From positions 2,892,577 to 2,956,576 of the forward strand of contig NZ_LT707006.1 in NCBI RefSeq assembly GCF_900155865.1: a stretch of 64,000 bases of DNA. Reading direction: 5' to 3'. A model generated the notes under the pieces. The model was not told the DNA's origin. It saw only the letters and a list, made by a program, of their open reading frames with translations, and searched no databases. This DNA comes from Bacteroides bouchesdurhonensis (lineage in GTDB: Bacteria > Bacteroidota > Bacteroidia > Bacteroidales > Bacteroidaceae). Positions 30,088-38,184 of this stretch are shown here, piece after piece. Made by a program: the position numbers and the translations under genes. How positions within the stretch are numbered: the first letter of the stretch is position 1; every line of letters starts with the position of its first letter.

Positions 30088-31164
30088 TTATGCAAAAAGT
30101 TCATAAAGCTGTAGACCTATATATACAAAGGTACCCATCAATGCAGCCGACAACAATACAATTCCGCAAATAAGCAATACTTTCGTACGTAAAGAACGTT
30201 TCTCAATAATCGTGATTTCCGTAGGCTGTGGTTTCTGATTTTCCTCCTCCGGTTGCTTAGTCTCATTAATAAAATCAACGGCATTAATCAAATTCATGTC
30301 ATTTTCGTTTATTTGCGGAGCATGTTTTGCAAATTTCACCAAATCGGCAGTTTGAAAAAGAAATTTTAAATCTGATATAGCTTCTTTATCTTTGATTTCT
30401 AATAATTTATCTATAATCTCAGACGATGTCATCTCAAGCGCATTGAATCCGAAACGGTCTCTGATATAAGTACGAATTATATCTGTTAGTTCTGTATAAT
30501 ACTCCTTCGGCTGTCCTTTTTGCCAAACTTTCTCGTTTTTGATGCGCTCTATTTCCTGTAAAGCAGCCTGGTGTGGCGGCAACTTAGGTTCAACCTTTAT
30601 CTTTCGTATAATAGGTTTATTATCACGAATGCGGATAATCAAATAAATCAATAATCCGAGTAAAGGAAGTGCCAAGAAAGAACAAGCAATCAAACCGTAC
30701 CAATCTTCCCATGCGAAAGGTGCTTTCATCACAGTTTTCTGACCAAAAAATTGGTCTGGGTGAAGAGTATCTACCGGCATTGAATAAACTTTCAATGCTA
30801 ATGCCTTGGATTTATAAACTTTTCCATCTACAGTGACAGGTACCGGTGGTATATAGTACAAAGCCGAATCAAAAGACGTGATTGTGTATTCCTGAGTGAT
30901 CAGCATACGTTGGCGATCATTCAGAAATTGTGTATCCGGTTTGGCTGTTTCCACAATTTCAATCCCTGGTACTATCGTATCTGTATAAGCCGGAAAGATT
31001 GCACGTTGTTTAGCGTCCATAGCTACTTGCAATTGCAACTTCGCCTGTTCGCCAATCCATATCTGCAACGAATCGATTTTTGCTTCCACCGTAACAGATT
31101 GTGCAGCTGCTCTACTTATACACAGTAGACATAATAATGCTATCAGAATATAATTTCTATTCAT
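30088..31164 (-). CDS. Bat-operon membrane protein of unknown role
   Basis: 358 residues. Signal peptide (MNRNYILIALLCLLCISRAAAQ), a periplasmic beta-rich domain (to about 160), a membrane helix (LIACSFLALPLLGLLIYLII), a cytoplasmic helical domain of about 100 residues (ELTDIIRTYIRDRFGFNALE) and a last helix (VLLICGIVLLSAALMGTFVYI). The cytoplasmic domain resembles the tail of BatD, and the general plan is that of DUF4381-like proteins found beside MoxR and DUF58 genes. It lies between the DUF58 gene and batA with short gaps. Its job is probably within the same envelope complex; no separate function is known to me. Confidence 0.75.
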   Translation of the reverse strand: MNRNYILIALLCLLCISRAAAQSVTVEAKIDSLQIWIGEQAKLQLQVAMDAKQRAIFPAYTDTIVPGIEIVETAKPDTQFLNDRQRMLITQEYTITSFDSALYYIPPVPVTVDGKVYKSKALALKVYSMPVDTLHPDQFFGQKTVMKAPFAWEDWYGLIACSFLALPLLGLLIYLIIRIRDNKPIIRKIKVEPKLPPHQAALQEIERIKNEKVWQKGQPKEYYTELTDIIRTYIRDRFGFNALEMTSSEIIDKLLEIKDKEAISDLKFLFQTADLVKFAKHAPQINENDMNLINAVDFINETKQPEEENQKPQPTEITIIEKRSLRTKVLLICGIVLLSAALMGTFVYIGLQLYELFA

Positions 31165-31175
31165 CTTTAGTTCCG

Positions 31176-32045
31176 TTAATTTCGTTTGGCAAATAAATTC
31201 AACAATGCCTTTACGTAATCCTCATCAGTTCTCACAGACACAGCATCCACATTACTTTTGGTAAATGTGTCATTCAATTCTGCTTGTTTCTGGACCCACC
31301 AGTCACGATGTGCACGGCGTACTGCCTTAGAAGAAGTATCAATCCATTGCTCATGTCCTGTTTCTGCATCTTTGATCCGCATTAACCCTACAGGAGGCAA
31401 ATCACTGACTCTCCTATCATACACTTGTAATGCCACAACATCATGTTTCCGGTTAGCAATGGTCATTGCATTTTTAAAGCTTTCCTGATCGATAAAGTCC
31501 GATAATATAAATGCAGTGCAACGTCTTTTCATTACATTAGTCAGATATTCCAATGCAAGACGAATATTCGTACGTCGACTTTCCGGATGAAAGTCAAGCA
31601 GTTCACGAATGATATATAGAATATGCTTACGTCCTTTTTTAGGAGGAATAAACTTTTCTATCCGGTCCGAAAAGAAAATTACACCAATTTTATCATTATT
31701 CTGGATAGCTGAAAAGGCAAGAGTAGCAGCAATTTCTGTTACCATATCCTTTTTCAACTGTTTGACAGTACCAAATTCCAAACTTCCGGAAACATCAACC
31801 ATTAACATAACTGTCAGTTCGCGTTCTTCTTCAAACACTTTCACATAAGGTTTGTTGAAACGCGCTGTCACATTCCAGTCAATGTCACGTATATCATCAC
31901 CAAACTGATACTCACGAACTTCCGAGAAAGACATACCTCTACCTTTGAAAGCCGAATGATACTGGCCTGCAAAGATATTGTTAGACAATCCGCGTGTCTT
32001 GATCTCAATCTGACGAACCTTTTTTAATATTTCACTTGTTTCCAT
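31176..32045 (-). CDS. DUF58 protein of the MoxR-Bat operon
   Basis: 289 residues, soluble. It contains the DUF58 signature (GRGMSFSEVREYQFGDDIRDIDWNVTAR, split here as GMSFSEVREYQ and DIRDIDWNVT) followed by a VWA-like fold with DVSGSLEFG. DUF58 proteins almost always accompany MoxR ATPases and are thought to connect the cytoplasmic ATPase with membrane VWA proteins. It lies 79 bp behind moxR and 11 bp before the next gene. Confidence 0.88.
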   Translation of the reverse strand: METSEILKKVRQIEIKTRGLSNNIFAGQYHSAFKGRGMSFSEVREYQFGDDIRDIDWNVTARFNKPYVKVFEEERELTVMLMVDVSGSLEFGTVKQLKKDMVTEIAATLAFSAIQNNDKIGVIFFSDRIEKFIPPKKGRKHILYIIRELLDFHPESRRTNIRLALEYLTNVMKRRCTAFILSDFIDQESFKNAMTIANRKHDVVALQVYDRRVSDLPPVGLMRIKDAETGHEQWIDTSSKAVRRAHRDWWVQKQAELNDTFTKSNVDAVSVRTDEDYVKALLNLFAKRN

Positions 32046-32124
32046 TCTAATAATTATACAGTTGTTAATAGTAAGTAGCCATACAAATTTAATGACTACT
32101 AATTGACTGTATTATAATCGAAAA

Positions 32125-33120
32125 TTAGGGCACTTCAACCTTATTCAGAATCTTACTGATAATTTCGTCTGAAGTCATGTTATTAGCTTCTGCTTCGTAT
32201 GTCAATCCGATACGATGACGAAGAACATCATGAGCAACAGCACGAACATCTTCTGGAATTACATAACCGCGACGTTTGATGAAAGCGTATGTACGTGCAG
32301 CTAATGCCAGATTGATAGAAGCACGAGGTGATCCACCGAATCCGATCATATCTTTCAGTTCCTTGAGATCGTATTTCTCTGGGAAACGAGTTGCAAATAC
32401 AATATCTACAATATAACGCTCAATCTTTTCATCGAGATAAACCTGACGAACAACTTTACGTGCTTCAATGATTTCATCCGCTTTCAAGATTGGTCTTACA
32501 TTGAATTTATCTCCATTAATGTTCTGGCGGATAATCAGTTTTTCTTCTTCCAATTTTGGATAATCGATCACTACTTTCAGCATGAAACGGTCTACTTGTG
32601 CTTCAGGAAGCGGATAAGTACCTTCTTGTTCAATCGGATTCTGAGTTGCAAGTACCAAGAATGGTTCCGGCAATAAAAAAGTCTCTTTACCGATAGTTAC
32701 TTGACGCTCCTGCATAGCTTCCAGCAAAGCACTCTGTACTTTGGCCGGAGCACGGTTGATTTCATCTGCTAATACGAAATTAGCAAAGATAGGACCTCTC
32801 TGAACTTTAAAAGATTCGTCTTTCTGACTGTAAACCATAGTACCGATAACGTCGGCAGGTAATAAATCGGGTGTAAACTGGATACGGCTATATTTCGCAT
32901 CTATTAAAGAAGCGAGTGTTTTGATAGCCAAAGTTTTTGCCAAACCAGGTACACCTTCGAGGAGAACGTGTCCGTCGGACAATAATCCGATAAGCAATGA
33001 TTCAACCAAATGTTTCTGACCAACAATAATTTGGTCCATACCTGTCGTAAGATTGGTAACGAAAGCACTTTGTCTTTCAATCCGCTCATTCAACTCGCGG
33101 ATATCAATTGATTCAGCCAT
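32125..33120 (-). CDS. MoxR-family AAA+ ATPase
   Basis: 331 residues. Walker A is HVLLEGVPGLAKT, Walker B FVLADEINRAPAKVQ, sensor 1 VLATQNPIEQEGTYPLPEAQ, followed by the C-terminal AAA lid. MoxR ATPases act as chaperones that mature metal-containing or envelope complexes. It is the first gene of an eight-gene unit (moxR, DUF58, membrane protein, batA-batE), so its promoter should drive aerotolerance functions. Confidence 0.93.
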   Translation of the reverse strand: MAESIDIRELNERIERQSAFVTNLTTGMDQIIVGQKHLVESLLIGLLSDGHVLLEGVPGLAKTLAIKTLASLIDAKYSRIQFTPDLLPADVIGTMVYSQKDESFKVQRGPIFANFVLADEINRAPAKVQSALLEAMQERQVTIGKETFLLPEPFLVLATQNPIEQEGTYPLPEAQVDRFMLKVVIDYPKLEEEKLIIRQNINGDKFNVRPILKADEIIEARKVVRQVYLDEKIERYIVDIVFATRFPEKYDLKELKDMIGFGGSPRASINLALAARTYAFIKRRGYVIPEDVRAVAHDVLRHRIGLTYEAEANNMTSDEIISKILNKVEVP

Positions 33121-33200
33121 AAATACTTAATATTTTATTATTTAAATTCCAATAATTAATAAGTACCTTGCAATACTTAATTAGTTTTTTATTTTGCTTC

Positions 33201-33231
33201 CAAAAGTACGCCATATAATTAACGATTGCAA
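33201..33231 (-). promoter_or_regulatory. Promoter of the moxR-bat operon
   Basis: On the minus strand TTG (33229-33231) is followed after 20 bp by TACTTTTG (33201-33208), an exact fit to the Bacteroides -33/-7 pattern. Transcription would start near 33194, leaving a leader of about 74 nt before moxR. Confidence 0.75.
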
Positions 33232-33304
33232 CTAATTTTTATTAAAAAACAATGCGAAATCTTTAGATTAAGGTACTTTCATACGGTTTTGCATATCCAT
33301 AACA

Positions 33305-33344
33305 TTTCACCCGATCATATATTACTCATATAGATCGGGTGAAA
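33305..33344. repeat. Perfect 12-bp inverted repeat after the HU-LysM gene
   Basis: TTTCACCCGATC (33305-33316) and GATCGGGTGAAA (33333-33344) with a 16-nt, partly self-complementary AT loop. It lies 13 bp beyond the stop of the HU-LysM gene. No T-run follows on the minus strand, so it may stabilise the 3' end or terminate in a non-classical way. Confidence 0.7.
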
Positions 33345-33356
33345 GTAATTATCTTT

Positions 33357-34733
33357 TTATTTTTTTGTTAGTTCCGGTATCTTGATTTTTGTGCCATAAG
33401 GAACCGCATTCGGATTCTTTATAACGTTCGGATTGTGTTTTACAATATAAGGCCACATTCCTTTTGTTCCATAATACCGCAACGAAACTTTGGTCAAAGT
33501 TTCTCCTTTCTTAATTGTATGGGTAGTTTTTGTTCCGGTAATTGTATAAGATGCGGAGTCAGAATATACAGGAACCGAAGCCTGTTCCTGAGTTGCTTTG
33601 TTTTCTGTCTTTGCAGAAGTTTCCGGTTCTGTCTTCACGATAGGGTGTGAAACCGTCACTTTCTCCGCTTCTTTTGAAACATTTGGAGTAACTACGACAG
33701 TTGTATCTTTCTTTCCAATACTATCAAGTAGCTGTGTCTCAGGCTGTACGGGTTGAGTAGTCACAGGCATGTCAATAGCCTCCTTATTAGGGGAAGAAGT
33801 GAAAATATCCGGATAATAAATGTATAAAACAGCACCTCCACATAATAATAAAACAATAATAATTATAGCTATTAAATATGGGACAGGAGATTTTTCCTTT
33901 TGAGCTATCACTTCTGTAACAGGCTCCTGCCGAACCAATTCCGGTTGTTCCTTAGGAGTTACCGGGTTCATATTCGCTTTCGCAAGTTCTTGGGCTATGA
34001 TTGTTTCAGCTGAAAGAGCATCTTGTTTTACATCTTTAGATTCAGGCCGCTGTTTAGTTATAGTCTCTTCCGGCTGTATAGTTATCCTTTCTACTTTGGT
34101 CGTTTCAAGAGCTAGACTCTTCTCTTGAGATTCTTCTACAATTTCCTCTCGCACCACTTTATCTTCAATGACAATTTCTTCTGCTTCGGAATCATTACCT
34201 GCATTGTTCTTAATGATAACTTCTTCGGCAACTTGCGCTTCTTGAGTCAGTACAGGCTGTTCATTGATTTCAGAAGTTTCTTGCATTTCAGCAATCTCAT
34301 CTTCTGTCTGACCAAATCCATCCTTGTTATTATCACTTACTTGTGCAGCTGTTGCCTCTTCATTTTCATCTTCTTCCGTTTCTTCTACCGCAGTATCTTC
34401 CAGCACTGTATTTTCATTCAGTACGACAGTTTCGAAATGTGAGAAAGGCTTATTAATCGTATCTCTCAAGTTTGGGTCCGGAGTAAAAGACACTTTCGTA
34501 TGTCCCTTTATCTGAAACCTTTCACCTGTATTCACATCGACACTTTCCCGACTATCTACATCAATAAGTTTGAAAGTACCCAATCCTTTGATTTTTACAC
34601 ACCCATCAATCTCCAAGGCTTGCTCTATCAAAAGAAAAAACTCTTTGACAAACGCCTCGGCGTTTTTTTTGGTCATGCTATGTTTTGCAGCCAATAAGTT
34701 GGTAAGGTCTTGAATTGTTAGTCTTTCATTCAT
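33357..34733 (-). CDS. HU-like DNA-binding domain, membrane helix and LysM domain in one protein
   Basis: 458 residues in an unusual order. Residues 1-95 are an HU/IHF-like DNA-binding fold (LTIQDLTNLLAAKHSMTKKN, VKIKGLGTFKLIDVD). Residues 105-285 are a very acidic linker. One membrane helix lies at 284-306 (PYLIAIIIIVLLLCGGAVLY). After a polar stretch a LysM domain occupies 403-454 (THTIKKGETLTKVSLRYYGT). With positively charged EKSP before the helix, the HU part should be in the cytoplasm and the LysM in the periplasm, where such domains bind peptidoglycan. Related proteins occur in Bacteroidota under the plain label HU family; the role is not established. Last gene of ftsY-rimO-HU. Confidence 0.85.
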   Translation of the reverse strand: MNERLTIQDLTNLLAAKHSMTKKNAEAFVKEFFLLIEQALEIDGCVKIKGLGTFKLIDVDSRESVDVNTGERFQIKGHTKVSFTPDPNLRDTINKPFSHFETVVLNENTVLEDTAVEETEEDENEEATAAQVSDNNKDGFGQTEDEIAEMQETSEINEQPVLTQEAQVAEEVIIKNNAGNDSEAEEIVIEDKVVREEIVEESQEKSLALETTKVERITIQPEETITKQRPESKDVKQDALSAETIIAQELAKANMNPVTPKEQPELVRQEPVTEVIAQKEKSPVPYLIAIIIIVLLLCGGAVLYIYYPDIFTSSPNKEAIDMPVTTQPVQPETQLLDSIGKKDTTVVVTPNVSKEAEKVTVSHPIVKTEPETSAKTENKATQEQASVPVYSDSASYTITGTKTTHTIKKGETLTKVSLRYYGTKGMWPYIVKHNPNVIKNPNAVPYGTKIKIPELTKK

Positions 34734-34745
34734 AATGGGAAGTAT

Positions 34746-35018
34746 TTATTTAAACTTATCTTTTAGGATATAACTAGACTTAAAAGATAAAACCAATTTG
34801 GGAGGAATCAGCATACGCTGTTTGGTAACAGGGTTAATTGATATTCGTTCTGTTTTCTTTCTTACCTCGAAAGAACCGAACCCCAATATCATAATATTAT
34901 TCCCTTCCTCCAATCCTTGTGTCATCTCAGACAATAAAGAATTTATTAATTCGAAAGTATCTTTAATAGTATATCCCAGCCTATCTGCCAGTTCTGATGT
35001 AAACTCCTTATTATTCAT
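34746..35018 (-). CDS. HU-family DNA-binding protein
   Basis: 90 residues, single HU/IHF fold: MNNKEFTSELADRLGYTIKD, the loop NIMILGFGSFEVRKK and a C-terminal part with NPVTKQRMLIPPKLVLSF. The beta-arm residues around NPVTKQ correspond to the DNA-intercalating proline region. It probably bends DNA as a homodimer, or as a heterodimer with the HU domain of the next gene, 12 bp downstream. It overlaps the end of rimO by 8 bp. Confidence 0.9.
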   Translation of the reverse strand: MNNKEFTSELADRLGYTIKDTFELINSLLSEMTQGLEEGNNIMILGFGSFEVRKKTERISINPVTKQRMLIPPKLVLSFKSSYILKDKFK

Positions 35019-36321
35019 AGCTATTTATAACCTTTGCATATAAATCAAAGTCGTCTGCATCCATCACTTCTACCTGATAGAAACAACCGATCTTTAATTC
35101 CTGTTCAATAGAATTGATTAAAACTTCCGGATCGACTTCCGGTGAATCGAATTCCGTCCGTCCAATATAATAATCACCTTCTCTCCGATCGATAATGACT
35201 TTCATTTGTTTGCCAATCTTTTCTGCACTTAATTCTGCAGAAATTCCTTGTTGGATATCCATTAATTCATCCAATCGGGCTTGTTTGACCTCTTGGGGAA
35301 TAGAATCTTTATATTGTTGTGCAGCATATGTACCTTCTTCTTCCGAATATGCAAAAGCTCCCATCCTGTCGAAGCGCACTTTACGTACAAATTCTTTTAA
35401 TTCTTTAAAGTCCTCTTCTGTTTCTCCGGGGTGTCCCACCATTAAAGTTGTACGTAAATGTATGCCCGGAACTTCTTTGCGGAATTGCTCTATCAGCTTA
35501 TAAGTATCCTCTTTCGTTACCTGCCGACGCATCATCTTCAACATATTGTCGCTGATATGTTGCAAAGCGATATCCATGTATTTACATACATTATCCCGTT
35601 CCCGCATTACACGAAACAAGTCTGTAGGGAAATGTGCCGGATAAGCATAATGCAGGCGAATCCATTCCACTCCCGGTATTTCGGAAATACGTTCAATGAG
35701 TTCAGGAAGCATTTGTTTTTTATACAAGTCTACACCATAATAAGTCAGTTCTTGTGCTATTACCTGAAATTCTTTCACCCCTTGGGATACCAAATATCTT
35801 ACTTCGTCCAGAATTTCTTCCATGGGTTTAGAGACGTGGTTTCCTGTAATAATGGGAATAGCACAATAAGAACATTTGCGGTCACATCCCTCTGAAATCT
35901 TCAGATATGCATAATGTTTGGGGGTCGTCAGAGTACGTTCAAAATACAAATCTTCGTGATATTCCTTTCCTAAGTCTTGCAAAAGCTCCTTCCAGTTAAA
36001 TTTACCATAGAACTTGTCTACCTGCGGTATTTCAACAGCCAATTCGTTCAAATAACGTTCGGAAAGACACCCCATCACAAATAATTTCTTTAAGTCGCCC
36101 TCCTCTTTTCTTTGTGCAAATTCAAGAATCATATTAATAGATTCCTCTTTTGCATCACCGATAAAACCGCATGTATTGATCACTGCAATTTCTCCATCAG
36201 GATTTTCTGTATCATGAGTTACGGTATATCCAGTCTCTTCCAATTGACGCATCAATTGTTCCGAATCAACTAAGTTTTTAGAACATCCTAAAGTTATAAT
36301 GTCTATTTTTCTTCTTTTCAT
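35011..36321 (-). CDS. rimO: Ribosomal protein S12 methylthiotransferase RimO
   Basis: 436 residues, radical-SAM enzyme that adds a methylthio group to an Asp of ribosomal protein S12. The N-terminal cluster site uses the cysteines in LGCSKN, NTCGF and MGCLSE; the radical-SAM cluster is CDRKCSYCAIP; a TRAM domain ends the protein (VIIDRREGDYYIGRTEFDSP). The LGCSKNLVDSE start separates RimO from MiaB. It overlaps ftsY by 4 bp and the HU gene by 8 bp. Confidence 0.96.
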   Translation of the reverse strand: MKRRKIDIITLGCSKNLVDSEQLMRQLEETGYTVTHDTENPDGEIAVINTCGFIGDAKEESINMILEFAQRKEEGDLKKLFVMGCLSERYLNELAVEIPQVDKFYGKFNWKELLQDLGKEYHEDLYFERTLTTPKHYAYLKISEGCDRKCSYCAIPIITGNHVSKPMEEILDEVRYLVSQGVKEFQVIAQELTYYGVDLYKKQMLPELIERISEIPGVEWIRLHYAYPAHFPTDLFRVMRERDNVCKYMDIALQHISDNMLKMMRRQVTKEDTYKLIEQFRKEVPGIHLRTTLMVGHPGETEEDFKELKEFVRKVRFDRMGAFAYSEEEGTYAAQQYKDSIPQEVKQARLDELMDIQQGISAELSAEKIGKQMKVIIDRREGDYYIGRTEFDSPEVDPEVLINSIEQELKIGCFYQVEVMDADDFDLYAKVINSYE

Positions 36322-37277
36322 GCATTCTCTCCAAACAGGGAATCAACAAATTCATTCTTGCGGAAAACTTGCAAGTCCTCCATACCTTCACCCAGTCCGA
36401 TGTATTTTACAGGAATCTTGAACTGATCGGAAATCCCGATAACAACTCCACCTTTGGCTGTTCCATCCAGTTTGGTTATTGCCATGGCAGTTACTTCAGT
36501 TGCCAAAGTAAACTGTTTGGCTTGTTCAAAAGCATTCTGTCCGGTAGAGCCGTCCAATACCAGCAACACTTCGTCAGGAGCAGTAGGTACAACCTTCTTC
36601 ATCACATTTTTGATTTTAGTCAGCTCGTTCATCAAGCCCACTTTATTATGTAGACGTCCGGCAGTATCAATGATCACTACATCCGCATTGTTGGATACAG
36701 CAGAACTCAGTGTATCAAAAGCTACAGAAGCAGGATCCGCGCCCATTTTCTGTTTAATTACAGGTACTCCTACCCGTTCTCCCCAGATCATCAATTGTTC
36801 CACTGCTGCAGCACGGAAAGTATCGGCTGCACCTAGATAGACAGATTTTCCCGCTTTTTTAAATTGATAAGCCAGTTTGCCAATTGTAGTAGTTTTACCC
36901 ACTCCATTGACTCCGACTACCATAATAACATACGGTTTCTTTTCGATCGGCAAATCAAAGTCTGCCACATCATCCGAATTATTTTCGGTCAAAAGCGCAG
37001 CAATTTCATCACGCAATATATGATTCAACTCCTGAGTATTTACATATTTATCAGCCGCTGCACGTTTTTCAATCCTTTTGATTATATTCAATGTAGTTTC
37101 TACACCTACATCGGAAGTTATCAATACTTCCTCCAGATTATCCAACACTTCGTCGTCCACCTTTGACTTACCAGCCACAGCACGAGCGATTTTACTAAAA
37201 ACGCTCTCTTTGGTTTTAGATAATCCTTTATCTAAAGTTTCCTTCTTCTCTTTTGAAAAAAAACTAAAAAATCCCAT
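36318..37277 (-). CDS. ftsY: Signal recognition particle receptor FtsY
   Basis: 319 residues. GTPase NG domain: GVNGVGKTTTIGKLA (G1), DTFRAAAVEQL, DTAGRLHNK (G3), TKLDGTAKGG (G4) and GLGEGMEDL (G5). The acidic A domain of the E. coli protein is missing, leaving a short lysine-rich start (MGFFSFFSKEKKE) that can bind membrane lipid. It docks the SRP with translating ribosomes at the Sec translocon. First gene of the ftsY-rimO-HU-HU/LysM unit. Confidence 0.96.
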   Translation of the reverse strand: MGFFSFFSKEKKETLDKGLSKTKESVFSKIARAVAGKSKVDDEVLDNLEEVLITSDVGVETTLNIIKRIEKRAAADKYVNTQELNHILRDEIAALLTENNSDDVADFDLPIEKKPYVIMVVGVNGVGKTTTIGKLAYQFKKAGKSVYLGAADTFRAAAVEQLMIWGERVGVPVIKQKMGADPASVAFDTLSSAVSNNADVVIIDTAGRLHNKVGLMNELTKIKNVMKKVVPTAPDEVLLVLDGSTGQNAFEQAKQFTLATEVTAMAITKLDGTAKGGVVIGISDQFKIPVKYIGLGEGMEDLQVFRKNEFVDSLFGENA

Positions 37278-37309
37278 AATTCCGGTTGTTTCTATAATAC
37301 ATTATGCTA

Positions 37310-37317
37310 CAAAGATA
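37310..37317 (-). promoter_or_regulatory. -7 promoter box of the ftsY operon
   Basis: Minus strand TATCTTTG, 33 nt before the ftsY ATG and just after the terminator of the ribosomal protein unit. Confidence 0.6.
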
Positions 37318-37350
37318 TAACAAAGGATTGAGAAAGTAAAAAAAGAAGCA

Positions 37351-37388
37351 AAAAAAATCCCCTTGTTGGCAAGCAATAAGGGGATTTT
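37351..37388 (-). terminator. Terminator of the rpmB-rpmG-DUF4295 unit
   Basis: Minus strand AAAATCCCCTTATTG pairs with AACAAGGGGATTTT and is followed by further T. It separates the ribosomal genes from ftsY. Confidence 0.85.
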
Positions 37389-37415
37389 GTATGTATAGCG
37401 TATATGCTATTTCGA

Positions 37416-37574
37416 TTATTTTTTAAAAAAGTCTTGTACTTTTTCATTTGGAACCATTTGTTCATCAAAAATGTAAGCTCCAGTTTTCGGAGATTTAACC
37501 ATTTTGATAACCTTGGTATAAGCACGACCTTCTTTGTTACCATCGTGCAAACTTGCTACTGTTTTCTTTGCCAT
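37416..37574 (-). CDS. DUF4295 small basic protein
   Basis: 52 residues, starting MAKKTVASLHDGNKEGRAYT and ending in VQDFFKK. Lysine-rich and of the DUF4295 type, which in Bacteroidota sits with the L28 and L33 genes. I recall that a protein of this position was found on a Flavobacterium ribosome and called bL38; I am not certain of this. Gene context and basic composition fit a lineage-specific ribosomal protein. It lies 17 bp behind rpmG. Confidence 0.85.
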   Translation of the reverse strand: MAKKTVASLHDGNKEGRAYTKVIKMVKSPKTGAYIFDEQMVPNEKVQDFFKK

Positions 37575-37591
37575 GGGTTATACTATCTTTA

Positions 37592-37780
37592 TTATTTAAT
37601 TTCTTTGTGTACTGTTACTCTCTTCAAAATTGGGTTGTATTTCTTCAACTCAAGTCTCTCAGTAGTATTTTTTCTGTTCTTAGTTGTGATATAACGAGAT
37701 GTTCCCGGCATTCCACTGTCTTTGTGTTCTGTACATTCCAGAATCACTTGCACTCTGTTACCTTTTGCTTTCTTTGCCAT
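37592..37780 (-). CDS. rpmG: 50S ribosomal protein L33
   Basis: 62 residues; begins [20 protein letters not shown] and ends in [10 protein letters not shown]33 contacts the E-site tRNA region of the large subunit. The first zinc-ribbon half keeps only one Cys (LECTEH) and the second (RLELKKYNP) has none, so this is the zinc-independent C-minus form. It lies 22 bp behind rpmB. Confidence 0.95.
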   Translation of the reverse strand: MAKKAKGNRVQVILECTEHKDSGMPGTSRYITTKNRKNTTERLELKKYNPILKRVTVHKEIK

Positions 37781-37802
37781 TGTAAGTTTTCTCCTCTACT
37801 AT

Positions 37803-38063
37803 TTAGCCGATTACTTTAATGCTTTTCCAATCACAATAACCTTTAGCTACTGCATCAGTCAGTGCAGCATCCAGGCCTTTTTTGTTGATAATACGCAGAC
37901 CGTTAGCACAAAGGCTAAGGCTGATCCAACAATCCTGTTCTACATAATAGAACTTCTTGTTAAACAAGTTCAAATCAAAGGTTCTCTTAGTTCTTCTCTT
38001 TGAGTGTGAAACATTGTTGCCAATCATGGCTTTCTTTCCGGTAATTTGACAAATCTTCGACAT
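37803..38063 (-). CDS. rpmB: 50S ribosomal protein L28
   Basis: 86 residues; [20 protein letters not shown] is the standard L28 start and [11 protein letters not shown] the rRNA-binding part. The zinc-ribbon cysteines of some L28 proteins are absent, as in its partner L33. First gene of the small ribosomal unit; a near -7 box (TTACTTTG, one mismatch) lies at 38111-38118. Confidence 0.95.
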   Translation of the reverse strand: MSKICQITGKKAMIGNNVSHSKRRTKRTFDLNLFNKKFYYVEQDCWISLSLCANGLRIINKKGLDAALTDAVAKGYCDWKSIKVIG

Positions 38064-38184
38064 TTCTATCTTATTTTTATAGTTTTATATCTAACTTATT
38101 TCAAACAGGACGCAAAGTAAGCACTTTTATCCGTATAAAACAAGCAAATCTTTAAATAATTCACTTATAAATACCAATTTTTCT

